Shown here: positions 56,996 through 64,000 of the stretch, one piece after another
How positions within the stretch are numbered: the stretch's first letter is position 1
Layout: the number at the start of each line of letters is the position of its first letter
NCBI GenBank assembly: GCA_013215295.1
Contig: JABSOZ010000002.1
Location: forward strand, 372,001-436,000
Length of the DNA stretch: 64,000 bases
Direction of reading: 5' to 3'
Origin: Colwellia sp.
GTDB taxonomy: Bacteria; Pseudomonadota; Gammaproteobacteria; Enterobacterales; Alteromonadaceae
Program-made: the position numbers and the translations under genes
The notes under the pieces: model-generated
The model's database searches: none
The model's input: the letters and a program-made list of their open reading frames with translations, nothing else
Told to the model about the DNA's origin: nothing

Positions 56996-58318
56996 ATGAA
57001 AAAAACAATTTCGGCACTGATCATTGGTTTGGTTTGTGCAACTAATTCTACGTTTGTTAACGCTGAAGATTTATTGAGCGTTTACAAACAAGCACAAAAA
57101 AACGATCCTACCGTATTGAAGTCTAGAGCTTTATATAGAGCATCTAAAGAAGACATTGCTCAAGCTAGATCTGTGTTACTACCAGGCCTTAGTGGTTCTG
57201 CTGGTTATACAAAAAGCAAAGGTGGTTTAGAAGGAAATACAATCTCTAAAAGCGATCAAATAAGTTATGGTTTAACGTTATCCATGGACTTATACAAACA
57301 TTCTTCTTGGCTAAAATTAGATAATGCAAAAAAATCGGCACATCGAAGTGATGTTTCTTACCAAGCCGCGAAGCAAAATCTAATTGTTCGTGTAACAACG
57401 GCGTATTTTGATGTGTTAAGTGCTAAAGACGATTTAGATTTTGCATTAGCAGAAAAAGCAGCCATTGAACGTCAATTAGAACAAACAAAACAACGTTATT
57501 CTGTTGGCCTAACAGCGGTTACTGATGTACATGAAGCGCAAGCTCAATATGATAACGCCGTCACATCAGAAATTCGTGCAGAAAACAGCGTATATACTGC
57601 TGAAGAAGCGTTACGTGTAATTACTAATATTTACCCAAGAGGTTTAAATGTTTTAAACACTGAGCGTTTTAGTACATCTCGCCCTGTGCCTGATAGTGCT
57701 AATGAATGGCAACAAACTGCCGAAGCTAAAAATTTAGAACTCATTGCACAGAAAATTGCAGTAGATATAGCAAAAGAAAATATTAATATCGCGAGATCTG
57801 GTCACTATCCCACACTTAGCCTCTTAGGTACTTATAATAACTCTGACACCGATGATTTATTATCAAATACCTCAGCTGAGACCGATAGACAGTCTATCGG
57901 TATTACGTTAAACGTACCTATTTATTCAGGTGGAGCAATATCAAGTGGTGTACGACAGGCACAAAGTAACTACGTTGTAGCCAGTCAAGATTTAGAACAA
58001 ACACATCGTAATGTTGTTCGTAATACACGCAACGCGTATAACACTGTTATTGCGGCGGTTTCAGCGATTAAAGCACTTGGGCAATCAGTTGTCAGTGCCG
58101 AAAGTGCCTTAAAAGCAACAGAAGCAGGCTTTGAAGTGGGTACTCGTACTATCGTCGATGTTTTAGATAGCACGCGTAATTTATATAATGCAAAGCGTAA
58201 TTTATCATCAACACGTTATAATTATATCCAAAACATTTTGTCATTAAAACTTGCAGCAGGAACAATTAGTGAGCAAGACTTAATAAATATTAACCAAGGA
58301 TTAAGTGAAGCTAAATAA
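56996..58318 (+). CDS. tolC: Outer-membrane efflux channel TolC
   Basis: 440-residue outer-membrane channel of tripartite efflux and type I secretion systems. The signal peptide is MKKTISALIIGLVCATNSTFVNA, cut before EDLLSVYKQA. It contains the two outer-membrane-factor repeats (RAYFDVLSAKDDL-like VTTAYFDVLSAKDDLDFALAEK and NTRNAYNTVIAAVSAIKAL) and the GTRTIVDVLDSTRNLYNAKR motif. Divergent from nudF as in E. coli. Confidence 0.95.
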   Translation: MKKTISALIIGLVCATNSTFVNAEDLLSVYKQAQKNDPTVLKSRALYRASKEDIAQARSVLLPGLSGSAGYTKSKGGLEGNTISKSDQISYGLTLSMDLYKHSSWLKLDNAKKSAHRSDVSYQAAKQNLIVRVTTAYFDVLSAKDDLDFALAEKAAIERQLEQTKQRYSVGLTAVTDVHEAQAQYDNAVTSEIRAENSVYTAEEALRVITNIYPRGLNVLNTERFSTSRPVPDSANEWQQTAEAKNLELIAQKIAVDIAKENINIARSGHYPTLSLLGTYNNSDTDDLLSNTSAETDRQSIGITLNVPIYSGGAISSGVRQAQSNYVVASQDLEQTHRNVVRNTRNAYNTVIAAVSAIKALGQSVVSAESALKATEAGFEVGTRTIVDVLDSTRNLYNAKRNLSSTRYNYIQNILSLKLAAGTISEQDLININQGLSEAK

Positions 58319-58360
58319 GAAAATTACACTTTACCTTTCTACTTCAAGTGTAATTTTCAG

Positions 58361-58380
58361 TCATTTTATCCTGAACATAA
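58361..58380. repeat. Copy 4 of terminator-linked repeat (short)
   Basis: TCATTTTATCCTGAACATAA carries the diverged core of the dispersed repeat. It again directly adjoins a terminator stem in the same orientation as the other copies. Confidence 0.65.
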
Positions 58381-58407
58381 AAAAGCCCTGATATATCAGG
58401 GCTTTTT
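58380..58407. terminator. Bidirectional terminator tolC / HDOD
   Basis: AAAAAGCCCTGA (58380-58391) pairs with TCAGGGCTTTTT (58396-58407) around TATA. It serves tolC from the left and the HDOD gene from the right. Confidence 0.92.
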
Positions 58408-58429
58408 ATTATCCAAATTTTTAGCTTAA

Positions 58430-59272
58430 TTAAGTAAACATAGCTTTTACATCGGTAACCATATTTTTAAATTCATCGGTATCCATAAATCCTACGTCAG
58501 GTAAAATTCCTTTGTTAACATAACTCTTTAATAACACCTCACGCGTAGATACATTTTTGAATATTCCATGATAAATAGCACCTGCACGAATAAAGTCTAA
58601 ATAATGCGTCTCTGGTGGTAATACCGTCAAATCACTCCAACTCGTAACCAAGGTAGTAAATTCTTCTGAGAAACCCCAGGCTTTAGTGACTTCGCCACCA
58701 ATACTTCCAGCCAATTTAATAATAGCTTGCTGCAAAAAAGTCGGATTAGCAAATACATCTGGATGACTTTCAGCTTCAGTCAAAATAGGCAAAACACCGA
58801 TATTATGAATCAAAGCAGCTAAGGTTAATGTGTCTAAAGTTAAGGACGAATGTTTATGAACTCTCATATAAAATGTCATTAAACTAATCGCAACTGAGGC
58901 CACGTCAACCGTTTTATCCCAAGATTTTTTCAAATACATTGAAACAATTTCATTATTAGAAACAAATACTTGCTCTAATGCCATCGCTGTTGCAATACTT
59001 TTAATTTGACGTAATCCAATACGTGTTACAGCTTGATTGACTGATTCAACTTTTACAGCGCGTCCTAAAATAGCGCTGTTAGCAACTTTTAACATCCCCA
59101 AAGATAATGCTGGGTCCTGTCCTATAATATCACTCATTTGGTTTAAATTAATTTCGGGATCATCTGCTGCTTTACGCACTTTCAGTGCAATTTCAGGTAA
59201 CGTTGGCAGCACTAGCGCATCTTGCTTAATTTTTTCGATTAAAATTGTATAAAGGGCGTTTTCCGTTCCCAT
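58430..59272 (-). CDS. HDOD-domain signalling protein
   Basis: 280-residue stand-alone HDOD protein. The domain core is seen in LPTLPEIALKVRKAADDPEINLNQMSDIIGQDPALSLGMLKVANSA and AVTRIGLRQIKSIATAMALE. Where HD-domain enzymes have His-Asp the sequence reads AALIHNIGVLPIL, with Asn in place of Asp, so enzymatic activity is unlikely. HDOD proteins act as scaffolds in signalling. GGTGGG gives a strong ribosome binding site. It has no obvious partner. Confidence 0.88.
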   Translation of the reverse strand: MGTENALYTILIEKIKQDALVLPTLPEIALKVRKAADDPEINLNQMSDIIGQDPALSLGMLKVANSAILGRAVKVESVNQAVTRIGLRQIKSIATAMALEQVFVSNNEIVSMYLKKSWDKTVDVASVAISLMTFYMRVHKHSSLTLDTLTLAALIHNIGVLPILTEAESHPDVFANPTFLQQAIIKLAGSIGGEVTKAWGFSEEFTTLVTSWSDLTVLPPETHYLDFIRAGAIYHGIFKNVSTREVLLKSYVNKGILPDVGFMDTDEFKNMVTDVKAMFT

Positions 59273-59433
59273 AATCCCACCTTAATTATTATCATGATTT
59301 ATTATTTATATACTTTCAAAATAGCACACTTTTTTGTCTCTCATATGAGTTTAGCTCAATTAATAATAAATTCTTCAATATGGTGTATTTATTGAACTAA
59401 TTACTACTATTTATAATTATAGTCTATGTATGA

Positions 59434-59488
59434 ATTTACGTTCATTGGCATCCATGCCACCACGTTATACCGTTCATCCTGAACATAA
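59434..59488. repeat. Copy 5 of terminator-linked repeat
   Basis: TTTACGTTCATTGGCATCCA, then CACCACGTTATACCGTTCAT and CCTGAACATAAA, closely following the 52-bp unit of the 32.5-kb island with several changes. It runs straight into the thyA terminator. Confidence 0.85.
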
Positions 59489-59512
59489 AAAAGGAGCTAT
59501 TCAGCTCCTTTT
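59489..59512 (-). terminator. thyA terminator
   Basis: AAAAGGAGCT (59489-59498) pairs with AGCTCCTTTT (59503-59512), loop ATTC, followed on the minus strand by further T residues that belong to the adjoining repeat. Confidence 0.88.
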
Positions 59513-59533
59513 ATCACTCTAAATTTTTTTATA

Positions 59534-60367
59534 CTATACGGAAATTGGTGCTTTTATATGAGGATGAAATTCATAATTAACTAGCTCAAAATCTTCAAAA
59601 GTAAAATCAAAAATACTGTCAATTTCAGGGTTAATCTTCATCTTAGGGAGCGCTAAAGGAGAACGAGAAAGTTGCTCATTAACTTGTTCCATATGATTTA
59701 AATACAAGTGGGCATCGCCAAAGGTATGAACAAAGTCACCTAATTCTAAGTCACAGACTTGTGCAATCATCATGGTAAACAAAGCGTAGCTGGCAATATT
59801 AAAGGGTACACCTAAAAAGATATCTGCGCTTCGCTGATAAAGCTGACACGAGAGTTTGCCATTTAACACATAGAATTGAAAAAGTGTATGACACGGTGGT
59901 AAAGCTTGCTTACCTTGTTCAGCATTCTCTGTAGGGCTTATCGATGTATCAGGTAACAACGCAGGATTCCAAGCCGTAATAATATGACGACGAGAATCAG
60001 GATTCGTTTTTAAATCATGAATTAGCTGTGTAAGCTGATCAATCGTTTCACCATTGGTTGATGGCCAATTACGCCACTGAACACCATAAACTGGACCAAG
60101 CTCCCCTGTTTCAGTAGCCCAAGCATCCCAAATTTTAACACCATTTTCGCTTAAGTAAGCAATATTTGATTCGCCTTTGATGAACCACAACAACTCATGA
60201 ACAATTGATTTCAAATGGCATTTTTTAGTGGTTACTAGCGGAAAGCCTTTCGCTAAATCAAAACGCATTTGATAACCAAAAATGCTTTTGGTGCCTGTGC
60301 CAGTGCGGTCTGATTTTTCAACGCCGTTATCACGAACATGTTGCATTAAATCTAAATATGCTTTCAC
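59534..60367 (-). CDS. thyA: Thymidylate synthase
   Basis: 277-residue ThyA that methylates dUMP with methylene-tetrahydrofolate. The catalytic Cys is in [11 protein letters not shown]. Folate and dUMP-binding motifs include [31 protein letters not shown] and [12 protein letters not shown]. About 13 residues are inserted before the catalytic loop ([13 protein letters not shown]) compared with E. coli (264). The start is GTG at 60367 with AGAGAAGGA upstream. Confidence 0.96.
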   Translation of the reverse strand: MKAYLDLMQHVRDNGVEKSDRTGTGTKSIFGYQMRFDLAKGFPLVTTKKCHLKSIVHELLWFIKGESNIAYLSENGVKIWDAWATETGELGPVYGVQWRNWPSTNGETIDQLTQLIHDLKTNPDSRRHIITAWNPALLPDTSISPTENAEQGKQALPPCHTLFQFYVLNGKLSCQLYQRSADIFLGVPFNIASYALFTMMIAQVCDLELGDFVHTFGDAHLYLNHMEQVNEQLSRSPLALPKMKINPEIDSIFDFTFEDFELVNYEFHPHIKAPISV

Positions 60368-60427
60368 TTTTTTTCCTTCTCTAAAAATACGTAATTTTAA
60401 ACAAATGATATTCTATACACAATGTCT

Positions 60428-61249
60428 TTAGCTTAATATCATTTTTACAGCCACTAACATCAAAAATATCGCAAATGATTTTTTAATCGTTCGCACAGGT
60501 AACTTACTCGCAGCTTTTACACCTATAGGAGCGAAAAAAGAAGAAGTTATAATGATACCTAACAATGCAGGTAGGTATACATAACCTAAACTATATTCAG
60601 GTAAGTTTACCTCACCAAAACCTGCAATAACATAACCACTAGCACCAAATATAGCAACGATCATACCACTAACAGTAGCAACACCTATGGCTTGACGTAG
60701 TGGCACTTTAAAATAACTTAATACCGGCACTAACACAGCCCCACCAGCAATTCCCATTAGACTGGCTAAAATCCCAGTAAAAAAGCCTATCCCTTTAACA
60801 ATAATATTACTGGGTAGCTTTTCATCCTCATTATTAATAATCACTTTATTCTTACGCGTATTATGTATAGTAAAAAACATATATGAGGAGAGTAAGAAAA
60901 CAGCAATGGCAAAAGTATTTTTAAGTGCATCGACAGAAAGTAAATCAGCAATAAAAGCCCCTAATAATGATCCTAGTGCAATAGCTATCATTAATTGCTT
61001 CGCAAGTAGCCACGGTATATTTTTATTACGATGATGCGCCAAAGCAGCAGAAAATGAAGTGACAACAATAGTCGCCAATGAAGTACCAAGTGCCATAGGC
61101 ATCACCAAGTGGTGATCAATCCCCAACGGTGGTAATAGATAAACCAAAGCTGGCACTATGATTAGCCCACCTCCTATGCCTAATAAACCCGCACAAAAAC
61201 CGACAACAGAGCCGAGTAAAACGCATATCAGAAAAATACTCAATAACAT
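60428..61249 (-). CDS. TSUP-family (TauE/SafE) permease
   Basis: 273-residue membrane protein with about eight helices. It shows the two family repeats (GFCAGLLGIGGGLIIVPALVYL and GILASLMGIAGGAVLVPVLSYF). TSUP proteins export sulfite or organosulfur compounds; substrate unknown here. It lies between ptsP and thyA with short gaps (36 and 60 nt), so probably co-transcribed. In many relatives lgt also sits in this stretch; it is absent here. Confidence 0.92.
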   Translation of the reverse strand: MLLSIFLICVLLGSVVGFCAGLLGIGGGLIIVPALVYLLPPLGIDHHLVMPMALGTSLATIVVTSFSAALAHHRNKNIPWLLAKQLMIAIALGSLLGAFIADLLSVDALKNTFAIAVFLLSSYMFFTIHNTRKNKVIINNEDEKLPSNIIVKGIGFFTGILASLMGIAGGAVLVPVLSYFKVPLRQAIGVATVSGMIVAIFGASGYVIAGFGEVNLPEYSLGYVYLPALLGIIITSSFFAPIGVKAASKLPVRTIKKSFAIFLMLVAVKMILS

Positions 61250-61285
61250 GATTACTGCTTCTTAACTTGAAATAAATAGGTAAAC

Positions 61286-63562
61286 CTACATGCCTGCGCG
61301 AACAAACCCGCCTAAACCAAATTGTTCAAGTTGTTCATTTAAATAACTATGCACTTGCTTAGAAGTAGATATGGTGAGCACATGTGCCAACATCATTTTG
61401 ACCGCAGTAAAGTCAACATGGCGGATCACCCATTTAATTTTTGCGATATTATGTGCGTTCATACTGAGTGTGTCATATCCCATCGCTAATAATAATAAAG
61501 CACCCGCGGGTTCACTTGCTAGTTCACCACATAAACTCAACGGTATACAAGCACGAGATGATTGTTCAGCAATTTGGTTCAGTGCTCTTAATACGGCGGG
61601 GTGATATGAATCATATAAACCAGAAACGCGTGCATTGTTTCGATCAACTGCTAATAGATACTGCGTTAGATCATTACTTCCCACCGAAAAGAAATCAACT
61701 TTTATTGCTAACTCTGGCAGTTGATAAATAATTCCAGGTACTTCAATCATTATGCCTATTTTAGGACGGAGAAGTTTTTCGTCACCTGTAAAATCTAATT
61801 CCGTTGATAGTTCATAATAAGCTTGATTAATTAAGCGAGTTGCCTCTTCTACTTCTAAAGTACTGGAGATCATCGGCAACATTATCTGTAAATTGCCCTG
61901 TCCAACGTTCGCTCGTAACATTGCCCGTACTTGCAATAAAAATATTTCAGGATGATCAAGTGTTATACGTATACCACGCCAACCAAGAAAGGGATTATCT
62001 TCATTTATCGGAAAATATGGCAACGATTTATCTCCCCCAACATCCAAAGTTCTCATCGTTACTGTTTGGTTGGGAAAAGCGCTTAATACTTGCTGGTAAA
62101 GCTGGGTTTGCTCTGATTCAGAAGGAAAACAACTCCGATTCATAAAGGGGATTTCAGTGCGATATAAACCGATCCCTTCTGCTCCAGAGTTTTTAGAATG
62201 TTCAAATCCAGAAGACAGGCCAGCATTAAGTTGCAGTTCAATCTCGTGTCCATCTTTTGTAATTGCGGGGAGTTTCGCTACGGTTTTTACTTTATCAGCC
62301 AGTAGAATTTCTTCTGTGATTAAATGTTGGTACTCACGCAATAGTGTTTCATTTGGCTGAACAAAAAGCTCACCACTGTAACCATCAACAATACATGCTT
62401 TTTGATGTAATTGACCAAGCGGTATTTTCTCAATACCCATTATAGCGGGTACACCCAATGCTCGAGCTAAAATAGCAGCATGAGAATTATTAGATCCATG
62501 AAGTGAGACGACACCTTTCAAACCTTGATGCTGATACTGGGCTAACATGGAAGCCGTAACTTCTTCTGCGACCAGTATAAACTCCTTAGGCAACTCTTGT
62601 TCATTGATGTTTAACTTTTTTAAGTTAAGTAATAAACGATCACCGAGATCTCGAATATCACTTGCTCTTTCACGTAAATATTGGTCTTCAAGTGCTTCAA
62701 ATTGAACGACATAACCGTCAATAATTTGCTTTAATGCACTTTCAGCGGTCCAGCCTGTTCTGATTTTTTCTGACACTTCCTTACTGATATTAGCATTGTC
62801 TAATAGTTGCTTATACATATCGAAAATATCTAGAAAGTTTTCTGCAATAATACCTTGAAGTTTATTTGTCATGAAATCGAAGTCAGTGATCGTTTTAGCC
62901 ACGGCTTCTTCAAATAGTTGCAGTTCTAGCTCAGGGGATTTCGTGCGTTTTAAAGAAACAGTCGATAGGCTCACTGCAGGATAAACAACAAACATTTCGC
63001 CAATCGTTACACCTGACGAACCAGCAACACCGTGTAAGGCTTTTTTCAAATGACGGTTGGAATCTTGTTCTGTGATTAATACACTCGCTTCTGCATTTGC
63101 CAGTGATGCAGCTAATTGAGCGGACAAAGTCACTAAAAAGGCTTCTTCATTTTCGTTAAAGTAACGTGCATGTTTTTGTTGAATTGAAAGTATGCCGAGC
63201 ACCTTACGCCGATGAATAATCGGAGTACCTAAAAAAGCATTAAATTCATCTTCTTCTACTTCAGGGGCATGAATAAACTGAGGATGGTTCTGTGCATTCG
63301 CAATATTGAGTGGCTCTTCTCGTTGACCAACCAAACCCACCAATCCTTCTGTAAAACCAATAGTTGTTTGACCTAGTGAACGTTCGGCTAATCCATCGGA
63401 AGCGACGAGTAAGAAATGCTGTTTAAGATGATCTGCTAGATAGATTGAACAACAATCTGTCTTCATCGTTTCTTTTATTTGTTCCACCATACGATGTAAT
63501 GCACTGTCTAGTTCAGCGTTTTGGCTAAACTCTAGAACAATTCTACGCAAGGTTGTTAACAT
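61286..63562 (-). CDS. ptsP: Phosphoenolpyruvate-protein phosphotransferase PtsP (EI-Ntr)
   Basis: 758-residue first component of the nitrogen PTS, which phosphorylates NPr with PEP. An N-terminal GAF domain (about residues 5-160) is followed by the EI domains. The phosphorylated His is in GSNNSHAAILARALGVPAI; PEP-binding motifs are GLYRTEIPFMNR, MLPMISS, GIMIEVPG and SVGSNDLTQYLLA, with the catalytic Cys in PLSLCGELAS. I chose ATG 63562 with GAGGAA upstream; a start at 63595 would run through the hairpin ahead of the gene. Confidence 0.96.
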   Translation of the reverse strand: MLTTLRRIVLEFSQNAELDSALHRMVEQIKETMKTDCCSIYLADHLKQHFLLVASDGLAERSLGQTTIGFTEGLVGLVGQREEPLNIANAQNHPQFIHAPEVEEDEFNAFLGTPIIHRRKVLGILSIQQKHARYFNENEEAFLVTLSAQLAASLANAEASVLITEQDSNRHLKKALHGVAGSSGVTIGEMFVVYPAVSLSTVSLKRTKSPELELQLFEEAVAKTITDFDFMTNKLQGIIAENFLDIFDMYKQLLDNANISKEVSEKIRTGWTAESALKQIIDGYVVQFEALEDQYLRERASDIRDLGDRLLLNLKKLNINEQELPKEFILVAEEVTASMLAQYQHQGLKGVVSLHGSNNSHAAILARALGVPAIMGIEKIPLGQLHQKACIVDGYSGELFVQPNETLLREYQHLITEEILLADKVKTVAKLPAITKDGHEIELQLNAGLSSGFEHSKNSGAEGIGLYRTEIPFMNRSCFPSESEQTQLYQQVLSAFPNQTVTMRTLDVGGDKSLPYFPINEDNPFLGWRGIRITLDHPEIFLLQVRAMLRANVGQGNLQIMLPMISSTLEVEEATRLINQAYYELSTELDFTGDEKLLRPKIGIMIEVPGIIYQLPELAIKVDFFSVGSNDLTQYLLAVDRNNARVSGLYDSYHPAVLRALNQIAEQSSRACIPLSLCGELASEPAGALLLLAMGYDTLSMNAHNIAKIKWVIRHVDFTAVKMMLAHVLTISTSKQVHSYLNEQLEQFGLGGFVRAGM

Positions 63563-63578
63563 ATTGTTCCTCAAATAA

Positions 63579-63602
63579 AAATAGCTTGCAAGCAAGCTAT
63601 TT
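63579..63602 (-). terminator. Hairpin between rppH and ptsP
   Basis: AAATAGCTTG (63579-63588) pairs with CAAGCTATTT (63593-63602), loop CAAG, with a short T-rich run on the minus strand and then the ptsP ribosome binding site. It is either a weak terminator or an mRNA processing/stability hairpin within an rppH-ptsP transcript. Confidence 0.55.
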
Positions 63603-63651
63603 ATTATACATTTATGTTTTAAATCTTAAAACAACTGCTACATAATAATAA

Positions 63652-64000
63652 TCAACTACGACGTTTACGGTTATGATGACGATAAGAAGGCATTGAAGCC
63701 TGAGCAAATTCCTTCATCACTTTACGGTAAACTTCCCGTTTAAAAGATACTACTTGTCGTACCGGATACCAGTAACTTACCCAACGCCAATCATCAAACT
63801 CAGGATGATCAGAGTGAAGTAAATCAACTGCAGATTCTTCTGCAGTTAACTTGAGTAAAAACCATTTCTGTTTTTGCCCAATACAAACAGGTTTACTTTC
63901 ATGCCTAATTAAACGTTTTGGTAATTTATATCTTAACCAGTGTTTAGTTGAAGCAACAATTTTGACATGTTCCGGTTTTAATCCCACTTCTTCGTGTAAT
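63652..64000 (-). CDS. rppH: RNA 5'-pyrophosphohydrolase (5' end outside window)
   Basis: C-terminal part of RppH, which removes pyrophosphate from mRNA 5' ends to trigger decay. The frame is open to the window edge and begins within the Nudix box (LHEEVGL). It continues with [33 protein letters not shown] and [29 protein letters not shown], nearly identical to the E. coli pattern. The basic tail (RHHNRKRRS) is usual. Followed by ptsP as in other gammaproteobacteria. Confidence 0.97.
   Translation of the reverse strand, partial: LHEEVGLKPEHVKIVASTKHWLRYKLPKRLIRHESKPVCIGQKQKWFLLKLTAEESAVDLLHSDHPEFDDWRWVSYWYPVRQVVSFKREVYRKVMKEFAQASMPSYRHHNRKRRS

Overview
The window is an AT-rich stretch of a gammaproteobacterial chromosome, most likely a marine member of the Alteromonadales close to Colwellia or Thalassotalea. 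This placement is inferred from gene content and order. The supporting signals are a complete Na+-translocating NADH:quinone reductase operon with its maturation genes, flgO/flgP/flgT, FabV as enoyl-ACP reductase, a TRAP transporter, and conserved gammaproteobacterial neighbourhoods (holD-rimI-prfC, smp/serB, prfB-lysS, parE-yqiA-cpdA-yqiB-nudF/tolC, rppH-ptsP-thyA). I see no tRNA, rRNA, prophage, integrase or CRISPR array. Almost everything is core chromosome.

Layout. 1-11.5 kb: the 3' part of a TPR/PAS/GGDEF/EAL signalling protein, then holD-rimI (overlapping), prfC, argS, a receiver-like/HDOD protein and a TatD-family nuclease, followed by divergent smp and serB. 11.5-14 kb: a large protein with two PilZ domains. 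14.3-22.1 kb (mostly minus strand): nqrABCDEF followed by apbE and nqrM. 22.5-27 kb: fabV and a three-gene TRAP transporter. 27-32.2 kb: bolA, rlmG, a YajG-like lipoprotein, a cyclophilin, a small hypothetical gene, ampG and a tiny coupled membrane-protein gene. 32.2-35 kb: intergenic repeat islands around a DUF1232 gene and a DUF3667-like membrane protein. 35-41 kb: lysS, prfB (with its programmed frameshift), a MITE-like element, recJ and dsbC. 41-47.3 kb: fldB, srmB, then a FecR regulator and its TonB receptor. 47.3-50 kb: flgP, flgO and flgT. 50-52.3 kb: arsJ and its GAPDH partner. 52.3-58.3 kb: parE, yqiA, cpdA, yqiB, nudF and divergent tolC. 58.4-64 kb: an HDOD protein, thyA, a TSUP permease, ptsP and the 3' part of rppH.

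How genes work together. NqrA-F form the sodium pump; ApbE flavinylates NqrB and NqrC, and NqrM is needed for assembly. The GAPDH/ArsJ pair is expected to convert arsenate to 1-arseno-3-phosphoglycerate and export it. FecR and the STN-bearing TonB receptor look like two thirds of a cell-surface signalling system whose ECF sigma factor is not adjacent. FlgO, FlgP and FlgT are outer-membrane or basal-body ring components typical of sheathed or Na+-driven polar flagella. Three c-di-GMP or HDOD-type signalling proteins and the dual PilZ protein point to rich nucleotide second-messenger control.

The most unusual material lies between genes. A family of short palindromic repeats occurs at five sites. 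At every site it abuts a Rho-independent terminator in the same orientation. The largest island (about 32.23-32.58 kb) contains tandem units whose small hairpins have changed sequence while keeping their pairing. A separate element of about 315 bp with terminal inverted repeats and TA ends lies between prfB and recJ, and a 105-bp imperfect palindrome follows prfC.
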